This document shows positions 56,986 to 64,000 of a DNA stretch of 64,000 nt, piece by piece. The position numbers and the translations under genes were made by a program. How positions within the stretch are numbered: position 1 is the stretch's first letter; every line of letters begins with the position of its first letter. Below the pieces are notes generated by a model that saw nothing but the letters and a program-made list of their open reading frames with translations, was not told the DNA's origin and made no database searches. Origin of the DNA: Viridibacillus soli (lineage in GTDB: Bacteria; Bacillota; Bacilli; Bacillales_A; Planococcaceae); the NCBI RefSeq assembly GCF_016612995.1, contig NZ_JAEOAH010000041.1, positions 1 through 64,000 on the forward strand, given 5' to 3'.

Positions 56986-57993
56986 TTGGCTAACATAGAG
57001 AATTTACTAACCATCAAGAATTTACACACAAGTTTTCGAATAAAGGATACATATTATGATGCTGTAGAGAACATATCCATAAATTTAAATAAAAATGAGA
57101 TCTTAGCTATTGTTGGAGAATCGGGTTGTGGTAAGAGTACACTAGCCACTTCAATTGTTGGCTTGCATGATCCGATCAATACAAAAATTACAGGGGAGAT
57201 TCTTTATAAGGATTTAAACCTTGCTGCAATTTCAGAAAGTAAGTTTAATGATGTTCGTGGTAATGACATAGGGATGATTTTCCAAGATCCCTTATCTGCA
57301 TTAAATCCATTAGTACGAATAGGAGAACAAATTTCAGAATCTTTAGTCTATCATACGAAATTTACAAAAGAACAGAGAAAAGAACGTGTCATTGAATTAT
57401 TAAACCAAGTTGGTATTCCAAATCCCGAAAGGGTGGTAAGACAATTTCCCCATCAACTATCTGGTGGAATGCGTCAACGTGTCATGATTGCTATTGCCAT
57501 TGCATGTAAACCAGCAATTATTGTAGCAGATGAACCAACTACGGCATTAGATGTAACAATTCAAGCACAAATACTAGATTTATTAAAAGAATTACAGGCT
57601 GAGACAAAGAGTGGCATTATTTTAATTACGCATGACCTGGGTGTCGTCGCAGAAATAGCGGATCGTGTGGCAGTTATGTACGCAGGGCAAGTTATTGAAG
57701 AAGCACCAGTAGAGGAATTGTTTAATAATCCTAAGCATCCTTATACTAGGTCATTACTTAATTCAATTCCACAGATGAATAGCGAAAATGAAAAACTTCA
57801 AGTCATTCAAGGCTTAGTACCTTCTCTCAAAAACTTACCGCGTGAAGGTTGCCGTTTTTCATCTCGTGTACCATGGCTTGACGCAAATACACATGAGGTT
57901 AACCCGGTATTACATGAAGTTTCCCCTGGCCACTTTGTAAGATGTACTTGTTGGAAACACTTTGATTTTGAAAGTGCAGAAGGGGGCAACTAA
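56986..57993 (+). CDS. oppD: Oligopeptide ABC transporter ATP-binding protein (OppD/AppD type)
   Basis: 335 residues. Walker A VGESGCGKSTLA, Q-loop 'IGMIFQDPLSALNP', signature LSGGMRQRVM, Walker B IIVADEPTTALDVT, and a C-terminal oligopeptide-transporter extension 'GCRFSSRVPW...GHFVRCTCW'. It powers peptide import with OppF. The TTG start has GAAAGGAG upstream. It is the first gene of a five-gene opp operon whose order DFBCA is that of the app-type systems. Whether it imports oligopeptides, dipeptides or nickel is not fixed by the sequence. Confidence 0.93.
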   Translation: MANIENLLTIKNLHTSFRIKDTYYDAVENISINLNKNEILAIVGESGCGKSTLATSIVGLHDPINTKITGEILYKDLNLAAISESKFNDVRGNDIGMIFQDPLSALNPLVRIGEQISESLVYHTKFTKEQRKERVIELLNQVGIPNPERVVRQFPHQLSGGMRQRVMIAIAIACKPAIIVADEPTTALDVTIQAQILDLLKELQAETKSGIILITHDLGVVAEIADRVAVMYAGQVIEEAPVEELFNNPKHPYTRSLLNSIPQMNSENEKLQVIQGLVPSLKNLPREGCRFSSRVPWLDANTHEVNPVLHEVSPGHFVRCTCWKHFDFESAEGGN

Positions 57994-57994
57994 G

Positions 57995-58942
57995 ATGAGC
58001 TTTATGCAAATAAAAGATTTATGTGTGCACTATCCAATTCGTGGAGGGTTTTTCAATACTGTTGTTGATCAAGTCTATGCTGTCGATGGCGTTAACATGG
58101 AGTTTGAAAAGGGCAAAACGTATGGGTTGGTTGGAGAATCAGGTTCGGGTAAATCAACGACAGGAAAAGCAATTATCGGACTTGAGAAAATTACATCGGG
58201 TAGCATTATTTATGAAGGTAAAGATGTTACGAATCAGCGACGTGAACGGACATCAGCTTACAATAGAGACATTCAAATGATTTTCCAGGACGCTAATTCT
58301 AGCTTAAATCCACGAAAACGTGTTAAGGATATTATTGCAGAGCCTATTCGCAATTTTTTGAAATTAAGTGATCAAGAAGAAAATAAACGAATTAATGAGT
58401 TACTAGCTATTGTAGGTATGCCGGAGGATGCTAAGTATAAGTATCCGCATGAATTTTCAGGTGGTCAAAAACAGCGTATAGGCATTGCGCGAGCAGTGGC
58501 TTGTAATCCAAAGCTGATTATTGCCGACGAACCTGTTTCAGCTCTTGACCTATCAGTACAAGCACAAGTATTAAACTTCATGAAGGATATTCAAGAGGAA
58601 TTCGGTTTGAGTTATTTATTTATTTCACATGATTTAGGTGTTGTAAAACATATGTGTGACCATATTTCTATTATGTATAAAGGTCGCTTTGTTGAAACAG
58701 GACGACGTGAGGATATCTATCAAGATCCACAGCATATTTACACACAACGATTATTATCTGCAATCCCAAATATTGAGCCAGCTACTCGTATTGAACGTAA
58801 TAAAGAACGTCAAGGTGTAGAAGCTCGTTATCAGGCTGAACAACATAAGTATTACGATGAAAATGGGAAAGTATATGCTTTGGAAAAAATAAGTGATACG
58901 CATTTAGTTGCAGTGAATATTAATGAAAAGGGAGGCAAATGA
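57995..58942 (+). CDS. oppF: Oligopeptide ABC transporter ATP-binding protein (OppF type)
   Basis: 315 residues. Walker A VGESGSGKSTTG, Q-loop 'IQMIFQDANSSLNPRKR', signature FSGGQKQRIGIARA, Walker B LIIADEPVSALDLS. The N-terminus has the OppF-type extension 'DLCVHYPIRGGFF'. It pairs with OppD. The ATG at 57995 starts 2 bp after the oppD stop; AGAAGGGGGC upstream serves it. An upstream in-frame start inside oppD is less likely. Confidence 0.93.
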   Translation: MSFMQIKDLCVHYPIRGGFFNTVVDQVYAVDGVNMEFEKGKTYGLVGESGSGKSTTGKAIIGLEKITSGSIIYEGKDVTNQRRERTSAYNRDIQMIFQDANSSLNPRKRVKDIIAEPIRNFLKLSDQEENKRINELLAIVGMPEDAKYKYPHEFSGGQKQRIGIARAVACNPKLIIADEPVSALDLSVQAQVLNFMKDIQEEFGLSYLFISHDLGVVKHMCDHISIMYKGRFVETGRREDIYQDPQHIYTQRLLSAIPNIEPATRIERNKERQGVEARYQAEQHKYYDENGKVYALEKISDTHLVAVNINEKGGK

Positions 58943-58943
58943 T

Positions 58944-59906
58944 ATGTGGAAAACAATAATTAGAAGAATTTTAATAATGATCCCACAGTTATTTGTCCTT
59001 AGTCTACTTATCTTTATCATGGCAAAATTTATGCCTGGCGATCCATTTACAGGATTAGTAACACCAGATACAGATCCTAATCGAATAGAAGAGCTAAGAA
59101 TTCAAGCAGGGTTCTATGATCCGTGGTATGAACAATACTACCGTTGGATTACAAATGCGTTGCAAGGTGAGTTTGGCGATAGTTATTCATTTCAAGTTAA
59201 GGTTTCTACGTTAATTGGTGAACGTGGCTTAAATACATTATGGTTATCATTGCTTAGTGTTACTTTATTGTATGCTATTGCTATTCCATTGGGAATTATA
59301 GCTGGTCGTTACCAAAACTCGTTACCTGATAAGTTAATTGTTTTATATAGTTTCATTAGTTACGCTATTCCTACATTTGTACTAGCTTTAATATTCTTAT
59401 TTCTATTTGGTTATCAGTACCCTATTTTTCCAACGAGCGGAACAGTAGATGTTCAGTATGATCCAGGAACATGGGGATATTTTTGGAGTAAAGTATATCA
59501 CTTATTATTACCAGCTATTACTTATGCAATTTTAGGGACTACGACTATTATTCAGTATTTACGTACTGAAATTATTGATGCAAAAAGAATGGACTATGTA
59601 AAAACAGCACGTAGTAAAGGTATTCCTATTTCAAAAGTATATACGAAACACATTTTTAGAAACTCGCTCTTGCCAATCGCAGCTTTCTTTGGGTTTACGA
59701 TTACTGGGTTATTAGGTGGATCGGTATTTATCGAAACAATCTTTGGCTTCCCTGGGATGGGGCAGTTATTTATTAATGCCATTTCAGCACGTGACTATAG
59801 TGTAATTACTGCATTAGTCATGTTATTTGGCTTCTTAACATTAGTAGGTAGTTTACTGTCCGATATTATTATGAGTATTGTTGATCCCCGAATACGGATA
59901 GAATAA
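58944..59906 (+). CDS. oppB: Oligopeptide ABC transporter permease OppB
   Basis: 320 residues with six helices. The N-terminus 'RRILIMIPQLFVLSLLIFIM-KFMPGDPF' and the EAA loop 'DYVKTARSKGIPISKVYTKHIFRNSLLPI' are typical of DppB/OppB. It forms the pore with OppC. The ATG at 58944 is chosen: GGGAGG lies 8 bp upstream, and it starts right after the oppF stop. Confidence 0.93.
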   Translation: MWKTIIRRILIMIPQLFVLSLLIFIMAKFMPGDPFTGLVTPDTDPNRIEELRIQAGFYDPWYEQYYRWITNALQGEFGDSYSFQVKVSTLIGERGLNTLWLSLLSVTLLYAIAIPLGIIAGRYQNSLPDKLIVLYSFISYAIPTFVLALIFLFLFGYQYPIFPTSGTVDVQYDPGTWGYFWSKVYHLLLPAITYAILGTTTIIQYLRTEIIDAKRMDYVKTARSKGIPISKVYTKHIFRNSLLPIAAFFGFTITGLLGGSVFIETIFGFPGMGQLFINAISARDYSVITALVMLFGFLTLVGSLLSDIIMSIVDPRIRIE

Positions 59907-59939
59907 CAAATCTTAATGATTAAGGAGAGGTGAATAGAG

Positions 59940-60848
59940 ATGACAAAACAAGTAGAAAATGCAGCAACAACAGAAAGTATGATTAGCTCTCCACCTACTG
60001 GATTCCAAGTTATTATGAGAGAGTTTAAAAAGGATAAATTGGCAATGTTTTCTTTAATTGTATTAGTGGTACTTATTTTAGGTATTTTCATTGCTTCGGC
60101 TTTCATCGATAAAGAACAAATGATGCGTATTAGTTTAAGGGATAAATATGCTCCACCTGGCGATGACTTTATTCTCGGAGCCGATCACGGAGGCAGATCC
60201 ATTATGGAGCAATTAATTCTTGGAGCTAAAAACTCTATATTAATTGCCATTACGATTACATTCATTACCGGTATTGTAGGTTTGGTAATCGGTTTAATTA
60301 CGGGTTACTTTGGTGGATTTATTGATAATTTATTTATGCGTATTATTGATTTCTTTATGACACTACCAACAATAATGATTATTATAGTTTTTGTTACAAT
60401 TATTCCCAAGTACAATGTAACGACATTCATACTAATTTTGAGTATCTTCTTATGGATAGGTACCGCAAGACTTATTCGTAGTAAATCTCTAACGGAAAGT
60501 CGGAGAGATTATGTAAGTGCTTCAAAGACAATGGGGACTCGTAATTCAGTTATTATTTTCAAAGAAATAATGCCAAACTTAAGTTCAATTATCATTATTG
60601 AAATGACATTGAATTTCGCGGGAAATGTTGGTATTGAGACGGCACTAAGCTTCCTTGGTTTCGGCTTACCACCTTCAACACCAAGTTTAGGTACTCTAGT
60701 TAATTACGCTATCAATCCTGAGGTATTGTCTACGAAGTTATGGATATGGGCTCCAGCATCATTACTAATTTTAGTATTGATGTTAGGCATAAATTATGTT
60801 GGACAGGCATTGCGCCGTTCAGCAGATGTAAGACAGAGATTAGGATAA
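59940..60848 (+). CDS. oppC: Oligopeptide ABC transporter permease OppC
   Basis: 302 residues. An N-terminal cytosolic stretch, a first helix (about 36-58) and five more helices; 'LGADHGGRSIMEQLILGAKN' is the OppC loop and 'DYVSASKTMGTRNSVIIFKEIMPN' the EAA motif. It pairs with OppB. AAGGAGAGG lies 9 bp before the ATG. It follows oppB by 33 bp. Confidence 0.93.
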   Translation: MTKQVENAATTESMISSPPTGFQVIMREFKKDKLAMFSLIVLVVLILGIFIASAFIDKEQMMRISLRDKYAPPGDDFILGADHGGRSIMEQLILGAKNSILIAITITFITGIVGLVIGLITGYFGGFIDNLFMRIIDFFMTLPTIMIIIVFVTIIPKYNVTTFILILSIFLWIGTARLIRSKSLTESRRDYVSASKTMGTRNSVIIFKEIMPNLSSIIIIEMTLNFAGNVGIETALSFLGFGLPPSTPSLGTLVNYAINPEVLSTKLWIWAPASLLILVLMLGINYVGQALRRSADVRQRLG

Positions 60849-60864
60849 TAAAGGAGGAAGAGAG

Positions 60865-62658
60865 ATGAATAAAAAGAAGTGGTCATTATTTGCTATACTG
60901 TTAGCTTTAGTACTGGTTCTAGCGGCGTGTAGTGGGGACAAAGACGGTGGGAATGCTGGTGGGAAAGATAAGCCAGAACCCAAAAAAGTGGATACAAGTG
61001 CATTTCCAATGGCTGTAGATAACAAAGATGAAGCTATCAAGGGTGGTGCTTTAGAAGTTGCACTTGTAAGCTCATCCCCATTTAAAGGGATTTTCTTAGC
61101 AGAGTTATATGAGGATGGATATGATAGCGATATTATGGACTTTGCAAGTAACAATTTATTTGCTGTAAAACAAGATTTCTTAATATCTGATACGGGTATT
61201 GGTGCATTGAAAGTAGATGAAAAAAATAATAAAGCAACAGTTACAATTCGTAAAGAAGTGAAGTGGTCAGACGGTGAACCATTAACAATTGATGATGTAA
61301 TTTACCCATACGAAATCATTGGTCATAAAGACTATACGGGTATTCGTTATGATGTTAATTTCAAAAATATTGTAGGTGCTGAAGAGTACCATGCTGGTAA
61401 AGAAAAAACAATTTCCGGCTTAAAGAAAATTGACGATTATAATTTAGAAATTTCATTTAAAGAATTATCACCTGCAATCTATACTGGTGGTGATGGATTA
61501 TGGGCTTATGCAGCACCTAAGCATTACTTAAAAGATGTGGCAATTAAAGAGTTAATTAAATCTGACAAAGTTCGTAAATCACCTGTTACTCTTGGTGCGT
61601 TTAAGTTCGATAAAATTGTTAATGGTGAATCAGTACAATTCTTGGCAAATGAACATTACTGGAAAGGTAAACCGAAAGTTGATAAGGCTGTCATAACAAG
61701 TGTACCACCAACACAAATTGGAAAAGCACTAAAAGCAGGTAAATATGATATTGCGACCTCATTCCCTGCAACTGAATATGATTCAATCAAAGATGCGAAA
61801 AACCTAACTATATTGGGGCGTCCAGAATTAGCTTACACATACATTGCGTTTAAACTAGGTAAAAGGGATTCTAAAAAGGGTATAGCTATTCCTAATCCAG
61901 ATGCTAAAATGAATGATGTAAATTTACGTCATGCTTTTGCCTATGCAATGGATGTAGAACAAGTTGCAGATGAATACTATGAGGGTTTACGTACTCGTAG
62001 TAAGTCTCTAATTCCACCAGTATTCGAATTATATTACGATGACACATTAGAAGGTTTTAAATATGATCCAGAAAAAGCAAAGAAATTATTAGATGATGCT
62101 GGTTACAAAGATGTTGATGGGGACGGTCTTCGTGAAGACAAAAATGGTGAAAAACTCGAAATTAAACTTGCTGCAATGGCTGGTAGTGATAAAGATGAAG
62201 CCATTGTGTCGTACTACTTACAAAACTGGAAAGAAGTTGGGTTAAATGTTGTCTTAACAACTGGTCGTTTAATTGAATTTAATAGCTTCTACGAAAAAGT
62301 AAGAGCAGATGATAAGGATATTGATGTGTTCCAAGCTGCACTTGGTACGGGTTCAGATCCATCTCCAGCGGGTGCTTTTTCACCAGACTCACAATTTAAT
62401 ACTTCTCGTTTTGCTACACCAGAACTAGATAAACTATTAGCTAAAATTGATTCTAAAGAAGCTCTTGATCCAGAAGTGCGTGCAAAAGCATTCAAAGATT
62501 GGCAACTCTATATGTTTGAGCAAGCGCCAATATTCCCAATCTATTCTCGTACAGAAGTTATGCCAGTTAACAAACGCATTAAAAACTATGATAAAGATCA
62601 CTTTACTAAAATGGATTTAAACGAACTCGAACTTACTGCTGACAAACCAATTAAATAA
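60865..62658 (+). CDS. oppA: Oligopeptide ABC transporter substrate-binding lipoprotein
   Basis: 597 residues. Lipobox LVLAACSGDKDGG after a signal helix, a Gly/Asp/Lys-rich linker, then the family-5 solute-binding fold with 'VKWSDGEPLTIDDVIYPYEI', 'NLRHAFAYAMDVEQVADEYY' and 'LDDAGYKDVDGDG'. It is anchored outside the membrane and delivers peptides to OppBC. GGAGGAAG precedes the ATG. It is the last opp gene and ends at the terminator at 62674. The internal negative charge and size resemble AppA/OppA. Confidence 0.92.
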   Translation: MNKKKWSLFAILLALVLVLAACSGDKDGGNAGGKDKPEPKKVDTSAFPMAVDNKDEAIKGGALEVALVSSSPFKGIFLAELYEDGYDSDIMDFASNNLFAVKQDFLISDTGIGALKVDEKNNKATVTIRKEVKWSDGEPLTIDDVIYPYEIIGHKDYTGIRYDVNFKNIVGAEEYHAGKEKTISGLKKIDDYNLEISFKELSPAIYTGGDGLWAYAAPKHYLKDVAIKELIKSDKVRKSPVTLGAFKFDKIVNGESVQFLANEHYWKGKPKVDKAVITSVPPTQIGKALKAGKYDIATSFPATEYDSIKDAKNLTILGRPELAYTYIAFKLGKRDSKKGIAIPNPDAKMNDVNLRHAFAYAMDVEQVADEYYEGLRTRSKSLIPPVFELYYDDTLEGFKYDPEKAKKLLDDAGYKDVDGDGLREDKNGEKLEIKLAAMAGSDKDEAIVSYYLQNWKEVGLNVVLTTGRLIEFNSFYEKVRADDKDIDVFQAALGTGSDPSPAGAFSPDSQFNTSRFATPELDKLLAKIDSKEALDPEVRAKAFKDWQLYMFEQAPIFPIYSRTEVMPVNKRIKNYDKDHFTKMDLNELELTADKPIK

Positions 62659-62673
62659 TGTAGCAAGTAAGAC

Positions 62674-62721
62674 AAAACCCTCGAACAACTGTACAGAAAA
62701 GTACAAAGTTCGGGGGTTTTT
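62674..62721 (+). terminator. Terminator of the opp operon
   Basis: AAAACCCTCGAAC and GTTCGGGGGTTTTT pair around a 21-nt loop, with a T run. Confidence 0.88.
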
Positions 62722-62783
62722 ATCATTTCTGAAAAAGATATTCATGCCAAAAGTAATGATTAAAAATAAACTTTTTTTTATTC

Positions 62784-62812
62784 TTACAATTAAAAACAGT
62801 TTTAGGTACAAT
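62784..62812 (+). promoter_or_regulatory. Promoter of the HD-GYP gene
   Basis: TTACAA, a 17-bp spacer and TACAAT, 42 bp before the TTG start. Confidence 0.65.
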
Positions 62813-62854
62813 AATACTAGTATGAATTAATTATTTACAAAGGGGGTCATTCGT

Positions 62855-63955
62855 TTGGATGCAACATTAGTAAGGGTGGCTGATTTACGATTAGGCAGTA
62901 TTGTGGCAAAGGATATACTGGCAAATACGCAATATCCTATTGTATATAAAAATACGAAAATCACACGAGAACATTTGCCTGTATTTCAAGCCTTTCAGAT
63001 TCCGAGAATTCCAGTGATCACTGAATCAATTGTTGAAACAAAAGAAAACACAGGTACAGAACAAGTTTTGGAAACTGTTGAAGAAAAAATTGTAGTAGAG
63101 AATATTACACCTTTTGTTAGCCAATACAATAAAAGTATAGAAGAATTTAAAGTGGAATTTTCTAAATGGCAAGCAGGAAGCAAAATTGATATTGCGAGAG
63201 TTCGTACGATTATATTGCCTTTAATAGATTATGTACTAAATAATCGGTCACTGATTTTTTCATTAAATGAACTATCAAACTCTAAAAATTACATTTATCA
63301 TCATTCAGTAGCTATTAGTTTAATTTCCGCTGTAGTCGCTCAGAAAATGAGCTTTTCTAAAGGTGATGTTATTCAAATGGCCAGCGCAGCGGCATTAGCG
63401 GATTGTGGTATGGCGAAGGTTAATAAAAAGATCCTCAAAAAAGCTGGAGCTTTAACAGAATATGAATTGAAAGAAATTCAAGAGCACCCTTTCTACAGCT
63501 CACAAATGGTACGAGATATTTCAATCTTAAAATCAGATATGAAAATAGCCATTTACCAGCATCATGAACGTTTAGATGGTAGTGGTTATCCGATGGGTGA
63601 AAAAGGGAATGCGATCGCTGTATACTCTCATATTATTGCTGTAGCTGACGTTTTCCATGCTATGACATGTGAACGTGTATACAGAGCGAAAGAATCATCG
63701 TTTAAAGTGTTAGAGATGATTCGCGAATCAGAATTCGGCAAATTTAATATTGAAGTTGTTCATGCACTTTTTAATTGTGTAGCGGATTTATCATTAGGAA
63801 CACAAGTAGAGTTATCTAACTTTGCTATGGGAACAATCGTCTTTATAAACAAAGATGCAGCTACTCGTCCAGTAGTAAAAATAATAGACACGGCAGAAAT
63901 TATAGATTTATCAAAGAATCGTAAGTTATATATTGAAAGACTAGTTACAAAGTGA
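62855..63955 (+). CDS. HD-GYP domain protein with a degenerate HD motif
   Basis: 366 residues. An N-terminal region (about 1-125) is followed by an HD-GYP domain (about 130-310). HHSVAISL, EHPFYSS and the QHHERLDGSGYPMG motif are conserved, but the HD pair that is usually LLHDIGK reads ALADCGM, so the His is replaced by Ala and the Lys by Met. Active HD-GYP enzymes hydrolyse c-di-GMP with a bi- or tri-iron site; loss of this His suggests weak or no activity, or a binding role. The TTG has AAAGGGGG upstream. It stands alone behind the opp terminator. Confidence 0.88.
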   Translation: MDATLVRVADLRLGSIVAKDILANTQYPIVYKNTKITREHLPVFQAFQIPRIPVITESIVETKENTGTEQVLETVEEKIVVENITPFVSQYNKSIEEFKVEFSKWQAGSKIDIARVRTIILPLIDYVLNNRSLIFSLNELSNSKNYIYHHSVAISLISAVVAQKMSFSKGDVIQMASAAALADCGMAKVNKKILKKAGALTEYELKEIQEHPFYSSQMVRDISILKSDMKIAIYQHHERLDGSGYPMGEKGNAIAVYSHIIAVADVFHAMTCERVYRAKESSFKVLEMIRESEFGKFNIEVVHALFNCVADLSLGTQVELSNFAMGTIVFINKDAATRPVVKIIDTAEIIDLSKNRKLYIERLVTK

Positions 63956-64000
63956 CTATTTGAATTCTATCCTCCCTTAAGTCCTTTTATAGGAAGAAAC

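Noticed and set aside
56411-64000. rRNA or tRNA genes behind gyrA
   Set aside because: No conserved rRNA stretch or tRNA cloverleaf with a T-loop was found anywhere in the window.

Overview
This AT-rich window comes from a Gram-positive, spore-forming member of the Bacillales and spans its replication origin. The gene order from rpmH-dnaA-dnaN to gyrA and back through rnpA, spoIIIJ-jag, mnmE-mnmG-rsmG-noc-soj-spo0J, yyaC, ychF, rpsF-ssb-rpsR, yybS-gdpP-rplI-dnaB, purA, the walRKHIJ operon, htrC and rlmH closely matches Bacillus subtilis. yyaC and spoIIIJ point to sporulation. Protein wording and the opp operon behind gyrA suggest a Lysinibacillus/Solibacillus-like organism (inference; no 16S gene is present).

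Layout. (1) 1-13.8 kb is accessory. It is an array of four segments bounded by five direct copies of a 21-bp sequence, the last of which is the 3' end of rlmH. This is the exact chromosomal spot used by SCC elements of staphylococci. Cargo: a GAF-GAF-PAS-GGDEF-EAL protein, a ThDP enzyme, a small duplicated-motif protein and an ECF S component (segment A-B); a YxjI-like protein (B-C); a broken metallo-beta-lactamase gene, a TlpA/ResA-like thioredoxin and two NosL-like exported proteins flanked by an 80-bp inverted repeat (C-D); an unknown protein and a YcgL-like nucleotidyltransferase (D-E). No ccr recombinase is visible. (2) 13.8-24.6 kb: rlmH, a CxxH/CxxC mini-protein embedded in a cluster of DnaA boxes, htrC, the complete wal cell-wall two-component operon, a LysM-G5-M23 peptidase and a YitT protein. 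(3) 24.7-35.4 kb: purA, dnaB, rplI, gdpP, yybS, rpsR-ssb-rpsF, a DUF3267 protein, ychF, yyzM and an MscS channel. (4) 35.5-47.1 kb: yyaC, DUF554, chromosome partition (spo0J, soj, noc), rsmG, mnmG, mnmE, five tandem 130-bp structured repeats, jag, spoIIIJ, rnpA, rpmH. (5) 47.1-56.4 kb: bipartite oriC around dnaA, then dnaN, rlbA, recF, gyrB, gyrA. (6) 56.9-64 kb: a complete oligopeptide ABC importer and a degenerate HD-GYP protein.

The core genes serve replication initiation and its control (DnaA boxes, DnaA-trio, DnaN, DnaB, Ssb), segregation (parS sites, ParAB, Noc and a Noc-box candidate), translation and tRNA/rRNA modification, and cell-wall homeostasis (Wal). The main novelty is the rlmH-linked array: all five att copies encode the same C-terminal peptide GEPYHK-stop while differing at synonymous positions, and their flanks carry inverted repeats. 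This suggests repeated SCC-like integrations outside Staphylococcus. Additional points of interest are a DnaA-box cluster next to rlmH, a NosL-Ig-NosL protein architecture, and a PurBox-like inverted pair in front of purA that doubles as the dnaB terminator.
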